23,891 bases of DNA from Paramacrobiotus richtersi (GCA_034698045.1 JAQGAU010000787.1:1-23891), one strand, 5' to 3'. Counted from the stretch's first letter, positions 1-10,339 are shown. The notes: generated from the sequence alone by a model not told the origin. Translations and numbers: made by a program.

Positions 1-702
1 TGGCTTCCCGTTGGGTTCCTGGGTTCCCGGATTTGTAGTGCCCCTCCCGCCCAGATGAGTTAAATTCGCCCATGATTGTCAGTGCCAATGTCAGTACATA
101 CCAGTCGATATCCTCGACGTCAACCAGGACGTGTGCCCACCAACCTTGGGCACCAATTACTTTGGTGACACTGGACGGATTTCCCTTCTTATAATTGCTA
201 AGTTTGTTGACCACCCTGAGAGGGCAGTCTTGGATTCGGCTTTTTAACATCTGGGTGACTTCACGTTCTCTTAAAGCTTCCGCGTCGGAACAAACGAGCT
301 TCTGCACGCAAAATGGAACAAAACAGTCTTGGATTCGGGTTTTCAACGTCTGGGTGACCTCACGATTGCGCAAAGCTTCTGCATCGGAGAGAAGGAGTTT
401 CTGCGCGTTGAATGTAACAAACAAAATCACAGCGTCCTTGCGAAGCCGCTCGTTCATCTCCAGTACAATTTTTGTTCGTAGGTCCTTTTTTGTCATCGCG
501 TGACGAAAAGTTCTTGCGATTGTTCCGTCGGAATCCTGATATTCGTTTCTATAGTAAGTGATTTCTTCCTGTACCTTGTCCCTGATGAACATGTCAAAAA
601 TAACAACGTCAGTATGGAGCATGTTGGCACTGTGCATTCAGTAGAAATTGATTCTTACAGCTCATCAGTCAGTAGCTTCAGTCCAGACAAGTCGGATATC
701 AT
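1..702 (-). CDS. Unknown protein with tandem 33-35 residue repeats (5' part, runs off the left edge)
   Basis: I do not recognise the family. The proposed first coding exon is 702-659 (starts MISDLSGLKLLTDE, donor CT|GTAAGA). It joins in phase an exon starting at 581 (acceptor ttcatcag|GGACAAGG). That exon stays open to base 1, about 193 codons with no stop. The protein begins with a charged, probably helical stretch, then carries three related repeats built around LRxREVTQxLKxRIQDC and ending QKL-SDAEA. Two of the repeats are also an obvious 99-bp DNA duplication (225-422). A possible donor (ACC AAA|GTAATT at 161) could end the exon earlier, but the frame beyond it stays open and protein-like. 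The start is the first ATG after an in-frame stop. TTATAAAA lies only about 20 nt upstream of it, too close for a normal TATA box. The function is unknown. Confidence 0.55.
225..422. repeat. Tandem duplication, two copies of 99 bp, inside a coding exon
   Basis: Copies at 225-323 and 324-422 both begin cagtcttggattcgg and stay in register. 99 bp is 33 codons, so the reading frame is kept. At protein level a third, older copy precedes them (around LRTKIVLEMNERLR). Confidence 0.8.
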
Positions 703-1757
703 AAAAATTTTTTTAAGCTCGATTTTATAAGCATCCCTGCCAAAGAAGTATAATTTAGACGAAAACGAGACCACACCGCATTTCATCGCCCAACTCGCTT
801 GTTTATCCTCACCTAAAATATGTTCTTATTTGATGTTTATTACTTCCAGGACGCAGTCCGGTAATTAACACAGTAATATCCGCCTGCAACTGTCGGTTGG
901 TCGTATATTATGGACGGACGTGAGCAACATTTACCTTGATGTCCATTTCGGCAAAATCATCACTTAATTTGTGCTAATAGACTAAAATCGCACCGAATGC
1001 CGCCAGAGGAAGGAAGACGGTGAGAGTGGTGTGAGTCCACAAAGCATGGCCGCTGAAAAGTGACCATGATCAGGTGTACGAATCAGTGCAACAGCGGGAA
1101 ATACTTACTGTATATCGAGGTTGCTGATGGTACTTTCTGCTAATTTCGAGTTGAGATTGGACTGCATATTCCCTTGTGAATTTATGATCCATATTATTCC
1201 GCTTTCGCATGCCACAAAGAAAAGGAAATGAATGATGAAGCGTTGGAAACGAATATACCTTAGCGCACCATCCCCCGATCGCTCCAATAAACCTCGGTCT
1301 CTGAAAATGCTTCAGGGTAGCACCCACGCACCTTGCTGAACAACTGCCAGTTAATATACAATCGCGAATTATTTTATATGGACTATTGTAGCTAGGTGAG
1401 CTAGGTGCAACCGTGCAAACAACCGTGCCACGTCTACAATTCATTACTGTAGGCGCGAGGTCAAATGAGTCACAGAGTAGCGTATTCCGCAACATGCGCG
1501 TCGAATAATCCCACTCTGTCTACACTCCCTCATTGCACTGCCAGTCCCAGGTAGGGCATTATTCGCGTACGGCAAAATGTCTGACTCATTTGGTCTCGCG
1601 GATATCCGGCCGGAGCTAAGTGGATCAGGAACTCGGTGCGAGTATGACATACTATGTAAAGGGATCGCATGGTTCGTACCATATAATGGACCGAAAAGCC
1701 CTTGGTGTCAGAGAATAGTGTTCCTACTCGTCTGCATACAGCAGTAACAGCTGTTAC
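703..1757. other. No confident gene
   Basis: Several overlapping short open frames exist on both strands, but none has splice sites, motifs or composition that I can support. A possible last exon of the downstream minus-strand gene (LRPDIRETK then stop, acceptor gatccacttag, near 1608-1637) is in phase but too short to rely on. Confidence 0.4.
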
Positions 1758-2290
1758 CTTGCCAGATTGCCGGTTTAAGAGTTCGGCAGTTGTCTGCTAC
1801 TCTGCTACACACTACTCTGCTCTGAGAGCCTGATACACAGTAACTTACTGACACTGGTGACAGGACATACTACAGGAGGTACCACACTACTTACCTCTGC
1901 TTTGTGCATATCGCTAAACATATTGTCCAAAGAAGGTCGCAAACAGTTCGCCAGATTCTCAGTAGAGAGAAACAACCGCAGCACTTGATAAATAAGAATA
2001 TTTTGAGTGCCCTTAGCATTCTTTTCAGTCTCCCAGCGCTGCAGGTCACAGAACATGGTCCAAAACGCCAGATCAGGCATATTATTAATCCCACCAACTG
2101 GCAAAAATTGATCATTAGCTGGCAACACTGGTTGCAGCTTTCGTCCTCTTTACAGCACCAGCAACAGCGTTCAAGTGGAAGAGGTTCAGATGGCCTCCAG
2201 TCGGGATCGTATGTCTCCTGCTCAAGAATGACAGGCTCGTTTTGGCAGACATATCCAGGCTTGTGATCACCATAAAGAAGAGACAGGCAC
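1758..2290 (-). CDS. Unknown multi-exon gene, internal exons only
   Basis: Three exons fit together in phase on the minus strand. Exon 2290-2154 follows acceptor ttttgcgcag and ends T|GTAAAG; it holds a Cys/Trp-rich stretch, YDPDWRPSEPLPLERCCWC. A 56-bp intron leads to exon 2097-1895 (acceptor tttttgccag, donor GAG|GTAAGT), which encodes a helical stretch around DLQRWETEKNAKG and ENLANCLRPSLDNMF. Exon 1796-1758 (QTTAELLNRQSGK, donor AAG|GTAACA) keeps phase 0. The consistent phases and the strong GTAAGT donor are the evidence. I could not fix the first or last exon and recognise no domain. Open frames on both strands of this segment make the model moderate at best. Confidence 0.4.
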
Positions 2291-3127
2291 CTGCGCAAAA
2301 TTTCGGGTGCGCTTTGTAGATTAGAAAGGCTATGTTCACCGATAACGCTAAACTGTACAGCCAGAAAGAATCAGTCGGGTGTAAGCACAGAGAGCAAGGT
2401 CTATTTGTGTCGAAAACTGCAACCCATAACCCCGGAATGTAAGTTGTGCGGGAATTACAGTACAGAATGAAAGTGCTGCATGGAAGATGTTCCATCTAAG
2501 TCGACAAACGTGAACGTTTTTTTAGCAATTTTTCATTTTCTTACCAGTGCAACTGGTGACGAGTTATGTACTTGTTAAATTGTCGACTTTCAACAAGGCA
2601 GTATATGCAGTGGGCTCATCAGCGCACGAGTGATACCAAGCCGGTTAAATAGACAACCATGCTAAAAGTTAACAGCTCAAAAAAATGCGTAGCTGTACTG
2701 GTAAGAAATTGAAAAATCACTCCGAATACTGTGGTATTATTTGTGTGGGTCGGAGATTTTTGCGAATACATATGACACATCGTGTAGTCTTGCGAAATCG
2801 GGCACAACCGGTGGGGATTTTCCCGAAATCTGCCTGCGCTTACATGATGTAATATGTAGAGAAGGCATGAGCTTGGTAAGCCGCTTTAGATCACTTTTGC
2901 ACTGGCGAGCGCCATCTAGGGCTGCTATCAGCGCCTACTATCTACACTAGATGGCAGCCTGCCCTGTATCTTCAACAGGCCTCGATTCTGCCGGGCTTGG
3001 TCCCGTATATGTCATGCATCCCCTGATGCCACTAATAAATTCATGTCGATTGGCTCCCGTTCTCTCTTTGTCTGAGACTGCCACAAAAGTGCTACAGTAT
3101 ATGTTTGAACCATCATTGAGTCCCGTG
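2291..3127. other. Intergenic, nothing recognised
   Basis: The proposed first exon of the 1758-2290 gene may lie here (a hydrophobic frame around 2300-2495, with FWLYSLALS), but no in-phase junction was found. There are no RNA genes or clear repeats. Confidence 0.4.
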
Positions 3128-4573
3128 TCAGATGACCGTGGTATTCTCTGGTATTGGGTGAACATAGTTAGACCTACGATCTGAACGATTCGGCAGCATA
3201 CCAAGGGATGAGGATAAGAGCTTCGGCACTGTATTTATCCAGAACGTTCACTTAACATCCATTGTAAGAGACATCTTACTCGTTAGCCAGCGTTCGCCGC
3301 CCTTGCGGCGGACGTCTCCCAAACCGACAACAACAGGTTTTCCTCCAGAATCGGGTAACAATAAGAAGAATAACAATCTGAAATGAAGTTCGTACTGCAT
3401 AAACCGTTGCCCAATCAGCGGTAATGCAGTTTAACTGTAGGTAATCGGTACTATCCATAAATAACGTCTGAAACGAGCTGTAAGTGTAGAATGAGTGATG
3501 TCAAATCTTTCCAATATATAACACATCACACGTGTAACGGCAGTCAAGTTTGATTCAAGTGCGATTTTTTGAATCTTTTAATAATAATCTGTCGGCTGTT
3601 TCATTCCGGGCCTACCAATAAAGCAACAAGTTTTTTTCTGAGTCGCAAAAGAAAACTGGGTGAATGAAACAAATTCTTTCGATGCTGTAAGGGTTACGTG
3701 CTACTTTGCTATCTTACACGCAAGTAATCTTTGTAAGGTAGGGACGACTCAGTGTTGCCGATTACTAGGCAGTGACCGCCTTTTTTTGCCAACTTTCAGT
3801 TAACCACCCTATTACCGAATGAATGCCATGAAGCAGACTTACCGTTATTAATGACATGGTAATCACGTTTTGGGGAATCCCTCCGAACGCACTCATTCCT
3901 TCTCCCAGCAGCGCTGTATACACTGACCCGTTAATCATAAGATTGCATTGGTGTGGAGTAATATTTGCTATTCTGGGCGAATCTCCTGCATCCGGTTCGA
4001 TTCTGAGTCCAAGGGTTGGCAACATCCCTTCCGTTTTGATGGCGTCCATTCTAATGTTTCCTGCCAGATCGATGTTTTTCAGTTTAGCACAGTACATAAA
4101 TTGTCCTTATTTCGTACTTAATAAGCAATCAGTCACGCACAGGTACTGATTCGGCCAGTTTGGGAGGTGGCTGTGTGTAACCCAGTCCACCTGCGGATGG
4201 CAGCTGGGTTCTTAAAGCAGCTACACTCGGCAAAATAAATTCTGGGTATAATTAACAAAACGAAGACTTGCTGAAAAGTTTGCACGGGCATTATACGCAG
4301 CGTGGATCCTAGCAGTCAGTAAAATCTGTTGCACTTTTTGTCCACTTTTTGTTCAGTTTTTGGCACATATTGGTACGTCTTACCTTGGTTACGGAAGTAT
4401 AACCTCAGCGGTGGTGCCCCTGCGAACTGCTTCCAGAATTCTTCTAATGCGACATCTTCATATATCGCAAAGACTGCCAGAATTTCTGGGATAGGAAACA
4501 ATGGATAATAAGTATGATTTGTCTTGTCAAATGAAAATATACTTTGTAGCTGTAGCGCGGTAATTCTCATCAT
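3128..4573 (-). CDS. Divergent SLC1 / glutamate-transporter-like protein (partial, possibly decayed)
   Basis: Exons: 4573(?)-4384, 4060-3843, 3467-3280 and 3173-3128, on the minus strand. Junctions are in phase: CAA G|GTAAGA to ctggcag|GA; ACG|GTAAGT to gtttcag|ACG; AAC GA|GTAAGA to cgtag|G. Alternatively the third exon reads through to a stop at 3276. The order of short matches follows the C-terminal half of animal EAATs: LPTLGLRIEPDAGDSPRI where EAATs have LPVTFRCxEENNxVDKRI; LMINGSVYTAL for INMDGTALYEAL; SAFGGIPQ for AAGIPQ; then TD, ADW and VRT. EAATs normally have about 35 residues between the DGT and GIPQ motifs; here only about 15 remain. Key residues also differ: Asp of NMDGT is Asn, and DWxxDR is not kept. 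The N-terminal half was not found. With the last exon the protein ends TTVI, a possible PDZ ligand. This is homology by eye; it could be a pseudogene. Confidence 0.4.
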
Positions 4574-5000
4574 TCACTTTTACTGGCCTAGAGTTCACAT
4601 TATCATAATTTATTACTCTTCCGTACGGTACACGATGCCACGGTTGTGGAATGCTGATAAGATACCATATCTGTAGGTTAACGGTTTACGATTAATATGT
4701 TCAGTACTTCGTTTCCGATGCATATTCGCCATAAGCAACAGTAAACAGTTTTTAGCTAATAAATCACCACGGTACCACATACAATACGTGTATTAACTAC
4801 TGCAAATATGCGAGCTCCAAATGGCACGACCAAGTTTGCTTTCGACGTTTTGTGTTTGCCTTTGCCGTCCACTTTGCTTTGTCAGTTTTGACGTGGACTT
4901 TGCCTGTGTCGTTTATTACAAAGTTTAACGTACCGTCCTTGCAATATTGAAATTAATTTTGCCTTTGCCGTCTGCTACAAAGTTTGCAAATATAAGTAAA
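4574..5000. repeat. Non-coding; degenerate TTTGCCGTC-type direct repeats
   Basis: Between about 4845 and 4990, units such as gcctttgccgtcc and gcctttgccgtct recur, each followed by acttt or acaaagttt. They form an imperfect direct repeat of roughly 100-bp spacing next to the hairpin element. No open frame is supported in this stretch. Confidence 0.4.
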
Positions 5001-5244
5001 TATTGGCAACATCTAGCAATTTTTTAATCATGTACTAGCACAAACGGTGAAAAGTTATCAATTTTCAAAGTTATCAATACGTAAGTCGACTTGACATAGC
5101 GGTCTAGGGGTAATCCATGCGGCAAGATGGATCACCCATAGACCGCTATGTTAAGCCTACCCACATATTGATAACCTTGAAAATTCATAACTTTTCACCG
5201 TTTATGCCAGTACGTGATTAAGAAATTGCTAGATGTTGCCCATA
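5001..5244. mobile_element. Near-perfect long hairpin, MITE-like
   Basis: Arms 5001-5118 and 5127-5244 are inverted copies that pair without any gap around an 8-nt loop (5119-5126). I count about 15 mismatches in 118 positions. Outer ends read TATTGGCAACATC and, inverted, TATGGGCAACATC. The element has no open frame. Such full-length palindromes are typical of small non-autonomous DNA transposons, or of loci giving hairpin RNA. No clear target duplication is visible (perhaps TA). It starts about 30 bp beyond the poly(A) signal of the protein 4.1 gene. Confidence 0.75.
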
Positions 5245-5275
5245 ATTACTAGATCAAATTGGTACGCAGGACTTA

Positions 5276-5281
5276 TTTATT
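5276..5281 (-). promoter_or_regulatory. Poly(A) signal AATAAA of the 4.1-like gene
   Basis: AATAAA on the minus strand, about 200 nt after the stop codon at 5480. It is the only good signal before the hairpin element. Confidence 0.6.
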
Positions 5282-5479
5282 TATGAGTCCTGCCCAAAAA
5301 TGTTTACTTGTTAACAGTAAGTAACACGTCATTAAGATGAATTTTACCATCAAAACAGTTCAATTATACCTTCAAAAGAAACCACACTATTAAACTACCC
5401 CACGCGCAAGATGACTGTTTCTGCCATTCTGCCGTTCTCGTTTCGGCCTAGCGAAAACGCTAATAGTAAGGAATCAACT

Positions 5480-8161
5480 TCATAAAATTATCTCAGCCGG
5501 CGGTAAGACTCGAGTCCTGGATTCGATTTCTTTGACTTGAACATCAGTGCTCAGACCAGTCGCTGATTGTACCGCCTTTCGAAAAGCAAAATCATCATCG
5601 CTCGAGTCGCTGACACTTTCTCCCTCGACATATCGGACATCGGTTTCCGTCACTGTGACAGTCCGCGAGTTATTCCCATCGCTTTCGACCTGAGTAGCGT
5701 GAGTTGCACTTTAAACACTGCACTATCGCATGCTGGATATCATGAAACTGACAACGTACCACAGTTGTAGTTTTTCCAGCTCGTTTCTTATGTAGAACAT
5801 CCTGAATGCTGGCGTAGACTGCCTGTCGCGCTCTGGCGTCCTCGTCGACGTTTTTATTTGGAAGCTTAAAAATGCAGCACTGCCACTACAAACATACAGG
5901 TAGTGTTGCGTGGCTACACATACCGGTAAATTTTCCGTAGTGACAATCCTGGTAACTACGGTTTTGCTGCTTGTCGTGCCGGATTGAGAAGCGCCCTCTC
6001 GAACCACAGTCTTCGTCTCAGTTTTCTAAAAAATAGTCTCTTGATAGTGAGTTACAATCTGGCATTATTAAGCGCTTCGATTCTGTATTCTGTAATGTTT
6101 GTGGAAGTTCACAGACCTGCTGCTTGACGGATTCTTCGGGTGTCGCAAGCGACGGAGTTTCCTTCGGTTTAAAATAAATCCCTTCATCTTCACTTCCCGA
6201 CGCACTCTAGTAGACAATTCATGGTCCTGGCAACACAGATCCGCACATGATTTAGTAAACCTGGTTACCTTTTGAATGACTGTCTTTGTTTCATGCACAT
6301 GCTCCGGTATGGTTTCGTGCTTCTTCACTTCGGTTCTCACCACAACCGGTTTTCGATCCTAAACGCAAGGTCATCAAATTGATAAGAAAATGACTGCTTT
6401 TATCAACGAAACAAAATGAAAGAAAATGAAAACCTTGTCAGCAGGAAGACGGAACGATCGCGCCCGGAACAGCTTTTCCTCTGTTTCCGTTTTGGGGAAC
6501 CCGCGGAAGAAACTATGGTTCTCGATACAAACCTTCCACAAGCGTTTAGCGGCTTTCGCGCTCACACAGGCGTAGGCGATGCGTCTCTCGTCTTTTTCTC
6601 CGGTACGACGCGCTCGAACATCGACGTAGAACGTGTGTCGACGGTAGGAGAACTTTAGGAGCTGGTTCCAGAAATGCGATGCAAGGAGAGTGCTGTTATC
6701 GTACTCTTGTAGACCGGATGAAGAGACGCCGAGCGTTACTATGTTATTCTCGGCATTCTGAAACAGAGAGGTGTATTTCAAAGAACAGTCAATTAAAATC
6801 ATTAATATGCATTACTTTGACTGTTGAAAACAGCGATATATATGTAAGCGTAAAGGCGTAATTAGTTCGAATGGAAAGCCTCCTCACCTTCACTTCGTAC
6901 TTCGCCATTCCGTACCACGAAAGTGTTCTAGCAAACTGCAAGTATTCGTTTTCTATCTGGTCCAGTTTCATGCCTCTGCAATTCAAATTTTTTACATATT
7001 ATACAGCAAAACACTACATTGAAAATTCGTCAACGAAGTCAAGTTCTATGAGCTGCCTTGCATCGTGTATTGGTTTTTCTTACCGAGGAAACCTTTTATG
7101 CAGTTCCATGACACTGTGCTCCATGCCGGCATTCTGGATACCAGGCGGAGCAAACGGTACTTTGGTCGCATAGTTCCCCTGATGTACAGCCGGATTGTAG
7201 TCTCCTAGTTCTGACAAGAGGGTCAGCGCGCCCAGGAATATGTACTGCTCGGTTGTAGCAGGTAGTCTATAGTGATGACACCACGCGTGTTACACGAGTA
7301 ACGTTTGAATTTTCCGTTCCATATAAGAATTAATTCACCCAATCCGGAACGATGGGGGATTATATTTCGAAGTATTTAGTATAGTACTCGTGTATATTGT
7401 AGTTGATAAAAGGGTTTGTATCGATGGTGACTAGTTCTGGGTATTTTTCGATTTGATATTTATGAATCGGCCGTTCTTATCGTACTAACAAGCAACAAAA
7501 AAATGCACGCACCGTTTCGTAACCAAATCTCGATGAATTTGCATGAATATATGATACCTGCAACAGACAGCAGTTACTTGCAATTTTCCACAATGTGTTT
7601 TAAACCTGTACTTCCTCTCACTTTGTTAGGTCATCTTTGAGGCTTTCGGGTGTAGGCGGATAGAATTTTAGACGGAACTCGCAGTACCAGTCCTCTGAAA
7701 ATATAGTCCAAGCCTTGAACAACAGTAATTTTATGCCTGTGCCCCCTGTGCGTGTAGATTTACTTGCTTTTGCAGTATTACAAACAATACGGCATGTGGC
7801 TAAAAACGTCACAGTTTTTAATAGCACTCTCACCTTTAAGCTGCTTTTTTAGGCTCTTGTTTAATTTAAGCCAACTGGTTTCCTGATCGTTATCCAGAAA
7901 TGTGAGCCCAAAGTATTCCTTCTCTCTCAGTTGGATAGATTTGCAGACTTCATCCAAAAGCGCTTGTCCATCAGCATCTTTCTGCAGGTATTCGTAGTCA
8001 TTTCCAGATTTAATACAAACACTGCACTAGTACAGATACGCTGCGCTTCTGGCAAATACCGTATACCATTTTCATTAATTAATTCTGCCGTTTGGGTTAC
8101 TTACCGACAGCTCGGTTACAAAGTCTTTTCCATTTAGTAAACGCACATGGGCAGTGGGCAT
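5480..8161 (-). CDS. Protein 4.1-family FERM protein (compact, 504 aa, 12 coding exons)
   Basis: Membrane-cytoskeleton adaptor of the band 4.1 family, expected at the cell cortex. Coding exons: 8161-8105, 7981-7834, 7694-7622, 7557-7513, 7266-7084, 6975-6888, 6757-6434, 6358-6269, 6206-6117, 6025-5924, 5864-5760 and 5689-5480. All have GT-AG sites and matching phases, and total 1515 nt. FERM F1 (about 5-88): VRLLNGKDFVTELS, KEYFGLTF, WYCEFRLKFYPP. F2 (about 89-195): KRLP, LSELGDYNPAVH, and RGMKLDQIENEYLQFA. F3 (about 199-285): TLGVSSSGL, FWNQLLKFSYRRHTFYVDVR, AAKRLWKVCIENHSFFR. A short FERM-adjacent segment follows, then acidic SASGSEDEG, then a C-terminal domain-like region (about 367-504) with KTETKTVV and SSKTVVTRIVTTE. 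No spectrin-actin-binding region is seen. The ATG follows an in-frame stop. The 6434 donor (AAG|GTTTTC) is the weakest. FERM identity is very sure; protein 4.1 rather than another FERM family is likely. Confidence 0.92.
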
Positions 8162-8232
8162 TTTTTCACAGATTTTCCGCTTGACAGATTTTGCTGGGCT
8201 TTCAGGTAGCGTGTATCCTTTTCGAGAACTGT

Positions 8233-8286
8233 TCAGTCATTCAGCACTCGTAGATTTAAACAGTAAGTGCCGTTCACCATCAGCAT
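8233..8286 (-). promoter_or_regulatory. Upstream ORF in the 5' leader of the 4.1-like gene
   Basis: If the leader exon starts at acceptor tcatttcag (8293), it contains an ATG at 8286 opening a 17-codon frame. That frame stops at 8233, 72 nt before the main ATG. A first untranslated exon could end at donor cta|GTAAGC (8498). Such a short frame could damp translation; this is inferred from position only. Confidence 0.3.
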
Positions 8287-8537
8287 TCTGGTTCTGAAAT
8301 GAAGACAATTAATATTCTGCTGCTGTTTGCAACATGCTGGCTGTTGTCAACCTTTGCAACCGATAAGATAGTACAGAAAATTTGTTGCTTATATCGATAT
8401 CGGTTGATAATTTATGTATGCAGAGCTAGGCTTTAGATTGTGTCATAAGTTTACTCATCAACTCCTTGTCATGCTCATTAGTTGTGTAGCAGCTTACTAG
8501 AACTTCAAAGGCATTTTCGAGCTGCGTTCGAGACGGA

Positions 8538-8554
8538 TGACGTCACATATATAG
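8538..8554. promoter_or_regulatory. CRE palindrome TGACGTCA next to TATATA
   Basis: TGACGTCA (8538-8545) is the full CREB/ATF site, followed by catatata. On the minus strand the TATA-like run would put a start site near 8525, just upstream of a good donor at 8498. That fits the promoter of the 4.1-like gene. A DRE-like TATCGATA lies at 8392-8399. This is motif evidence only. Confidence 0.35.
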
Positions 8555-8777
8555 ATAGCTATACTCCTTGGAACAATACAGAAGTTTTGGCTGTTGGTTT
8601 AGGTCACTAGATTAACCGGTTCTTCAGTTGGTGTCACACATACTATGCAGTGAATTCCTCGTTATACCGAGCAATAATTACAGTATAAGCAGACGACTTG
8701 AATCTATAGAAAAATCCGCGGGATAAATACCGTTCTGAACATATTTTAACGCAGCTAATTGGAAGAAAAGAATAAAT

Positions 8778-8783
8778 TTTATT
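8778..8783 (-). promoter_or_regulatory. Poly(A) signal AATAAA
   Basis: Minus-strand AATAAA 47 nt after the stop codon of the exon at 8830-9017. Confidence 0.45.
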
Positions 8784-8829
8784 ATCATCGAAATATAATT
8801 ACAATTCCATGCAGTTACAATGTTTCAAC

Positions 8830-9017
8830 TCATTCGACGAATAACAACGTGTCGGTTGGATTATGGCGTGTGGCATAGAAGAGTGGACAATTAACGTTAA
8901 GCGTCCCTGGACCAGAACTCGATCCAGATAACGCGGATGCGGCTGCTATAACTGTACCCGGCTCGGGCAGCAGAATAGGGTCTAACTTGACGACTAGAGT
9001 TGCACAGACGTCAAACG
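8830..9017 (-). CDS. Terminal exon of an unrecognised gene
   Basis: After acceptor gacgcacag the frame reads FDVCATLVVKLDPILLPEPG, then a Ser/Gly-rich stretch, then NCPLFYATRHNPTDTLLFVE and a stop (61 residues, entered in phase 1). The composition is protein-like, and a poly(A) signal follows at once. There is no in-frame ATG, so upstream exons must exist; I could not place them. A TATATA run on the minus strand near 9181-9186 could be the promoter of a short gene. I recognise no family. Confidence 0.4.
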
Positions 9018-9438
9018 CTGTGCGTCATCATTGTCATTAAATCTGGAACGCTGTGTCACGCGTGCCAAAATAAATTCTACATGCACTGACTTGGAATAGA
9101 ATTTTAACTGCTATCGAATTCCTCTCAACTGCCGTATCAATAACGAAAGAGCGCAATCATGCAATCTACTAAATCGGTCATATATAAGTTAAGCAGTAAT
9201 GAGGTCATGACGGTAATTTGTAAGCTAAAGCGAATATTGTAGAGAGAATCGTTGAAAATTTAAGCATTATATGTTAGAGAAGTTAGCTGTTTTCGACAGA
9301 TTCATGCGACCGGCGGGGTGGAGGGGAGGGTACTCTAACCTTTTGTCGGCCGTGCTGCTGCAAATACGCAGCCATTTACGGTCAGGATGTTCCCCTGTGC
9401 CAGCCCTGATATTACAGTTAAGAACTATTCAGAGTTGT

Positions 9439-9444
9439 TTTATT
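9439..9444 (-). promoter_or_regulatory. Poly(A) signal AATAAA
   Basis: Minus-strand AATAAA 57 nt after the stop codon of the exon at 9501-9608. Confidence 0.4.
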
Positions 9445-9500
9445 GTTCATATAAGAGTTGCGAATGACAACGACTACGTACCCCACTCAACCTTCCTGGC

Positions 9501-9608
9501 CTAAGGTTCTGCTCCAGGCGGTTTCGATACAATGTCGACGTTGTACTTGCATTGCGGTTGCACTTTGGGAATCTGTACGCTGAACAGCCACGACGGAACC
9601 AGTTGGAC
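9501..9608 (-). CDS. Terminal exon of an unrecognised gene
   Basis: After acceptor gatgacttcag, in phase 0, the frame reads VQLVPSWLFSVQIPKVQPQC, then KYNVDIVSKPPGAEP and a stop (35 residues). The alternating hydrophobic pattern suggests the last strands of a beta-sandwich domain, but no family is recognisable. A poly(A) signal follows. Upstream exons were not found with confidence; a minus-strand ATG near 9890 (MSNTEQQSS) leads into a frame that stops without a clear donor. Confidence 0.35.
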   Translation of the reverse strand, partial: VQLVPSWLFSVQIPKVQPQCKYNVDIVSKPPGAEP

Positions 9609-10332
9609 CTGAAGTCATCACGACTATGAACTTGTGGTCCCGGTGATCATTTTTGTTTTTTTTCTTGACCAACATCAAAATCTCGAGCGATTCTCCCGCG
9701 CCTTGTGTGGTAAGTGATCCCGTTCACTACGGGAAGAGATGACTTCTAACCGGCGGCAAAGTATCTATGTAACTAATGTACGGTAACGTTAACGCCGCTA
9801 ACGCTACTACTAATGCCGACGGCAAGCAAAGCGGTCTTGCTGTCTTTGCTGCGTTTTTAAGAGAGAGCTCTGTTGCTCGGTGTTGCTCATTACTCTATGT
9901 ACACCATTGAAATGAAGAATAATAATTAATTATCAACTACGTTCATTGTGCGTTAGCACACAAACAACACCGCCGAATTGATCGTTGATCCGGAAAAGCC
10001 ATAAATTCAGACGAAACGTTAGGGATAAAAGTATGCATAAAAGGCTTCATGCGATACGCTTACGTTTTCTAGTGAAACGCTCCGCCGCTCTGATGCGCAA
10101 AAGTCCGAACAAGTGTTATACGAGCTGCTAAAATGTGTTACACGAGCACTGTCTTTACTAATGGAACTGTAAACATCTAGCTTGCATAAGAGTTGCGGTT
10201 GCAGCAGTGCTACACAAATGGATAAACAACCGTAATTTAGCGCATTTATCGCCACTTAGTGGTTTATTGTTCATATAAAGTGAAACGACTTCCCTTGCCA
10301 ATTAAATTTGCCCTTTCATAACCATATGGCCG
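9609..10332. other. Intergenic, nothing recognised
   Basis: Upstream exons of the 9501-9608 gene may lie here, but none could be supported. Otherwise it is the upstream region of the LDLa gene. Confidence 0.4.
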
Positions 10333-10339
10333 TATAAAT
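10333..10339 (+). promoter_or_regulatory. TATA box of the LDLa gene
   Basis: TATAAAT lies about 110 nt upstream of the ATG. A start of transcription near 10365-10375 would leave a leader of about 70-80 nt. Confidence 0.45.

Noticed and set aside
1070..1495. Long minus-strand open frame (about 140 codons)
   Set aside because: No ATG-supported start, no motif, overlaps other frames, and no splice sites that fit neighbours.
2951..3184. Overlapping plus- and minus-strand open frames
   Set aside because: Mirror frames over the proposed last SLC1-like exon. Neither shows a motif; only the short in-phase exon at 3128-3173 was kept as part of a model.
3975..3995. tRNA T-loop-like GGTTCGATTC
   Set aside because: No acceptor or D-arm around it, and it lies inside a minus-strand coding exon.
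4845..4990. CRISPR-like regular repeats
   Set aside because: Units are degenerate and irregularly spaced in a eukaryotic genome; simply a low-order direct repeat.
6416..6658. Plus-strand open frame
   Set aside because: Shadow of the FERM F3 exon on the other strand.
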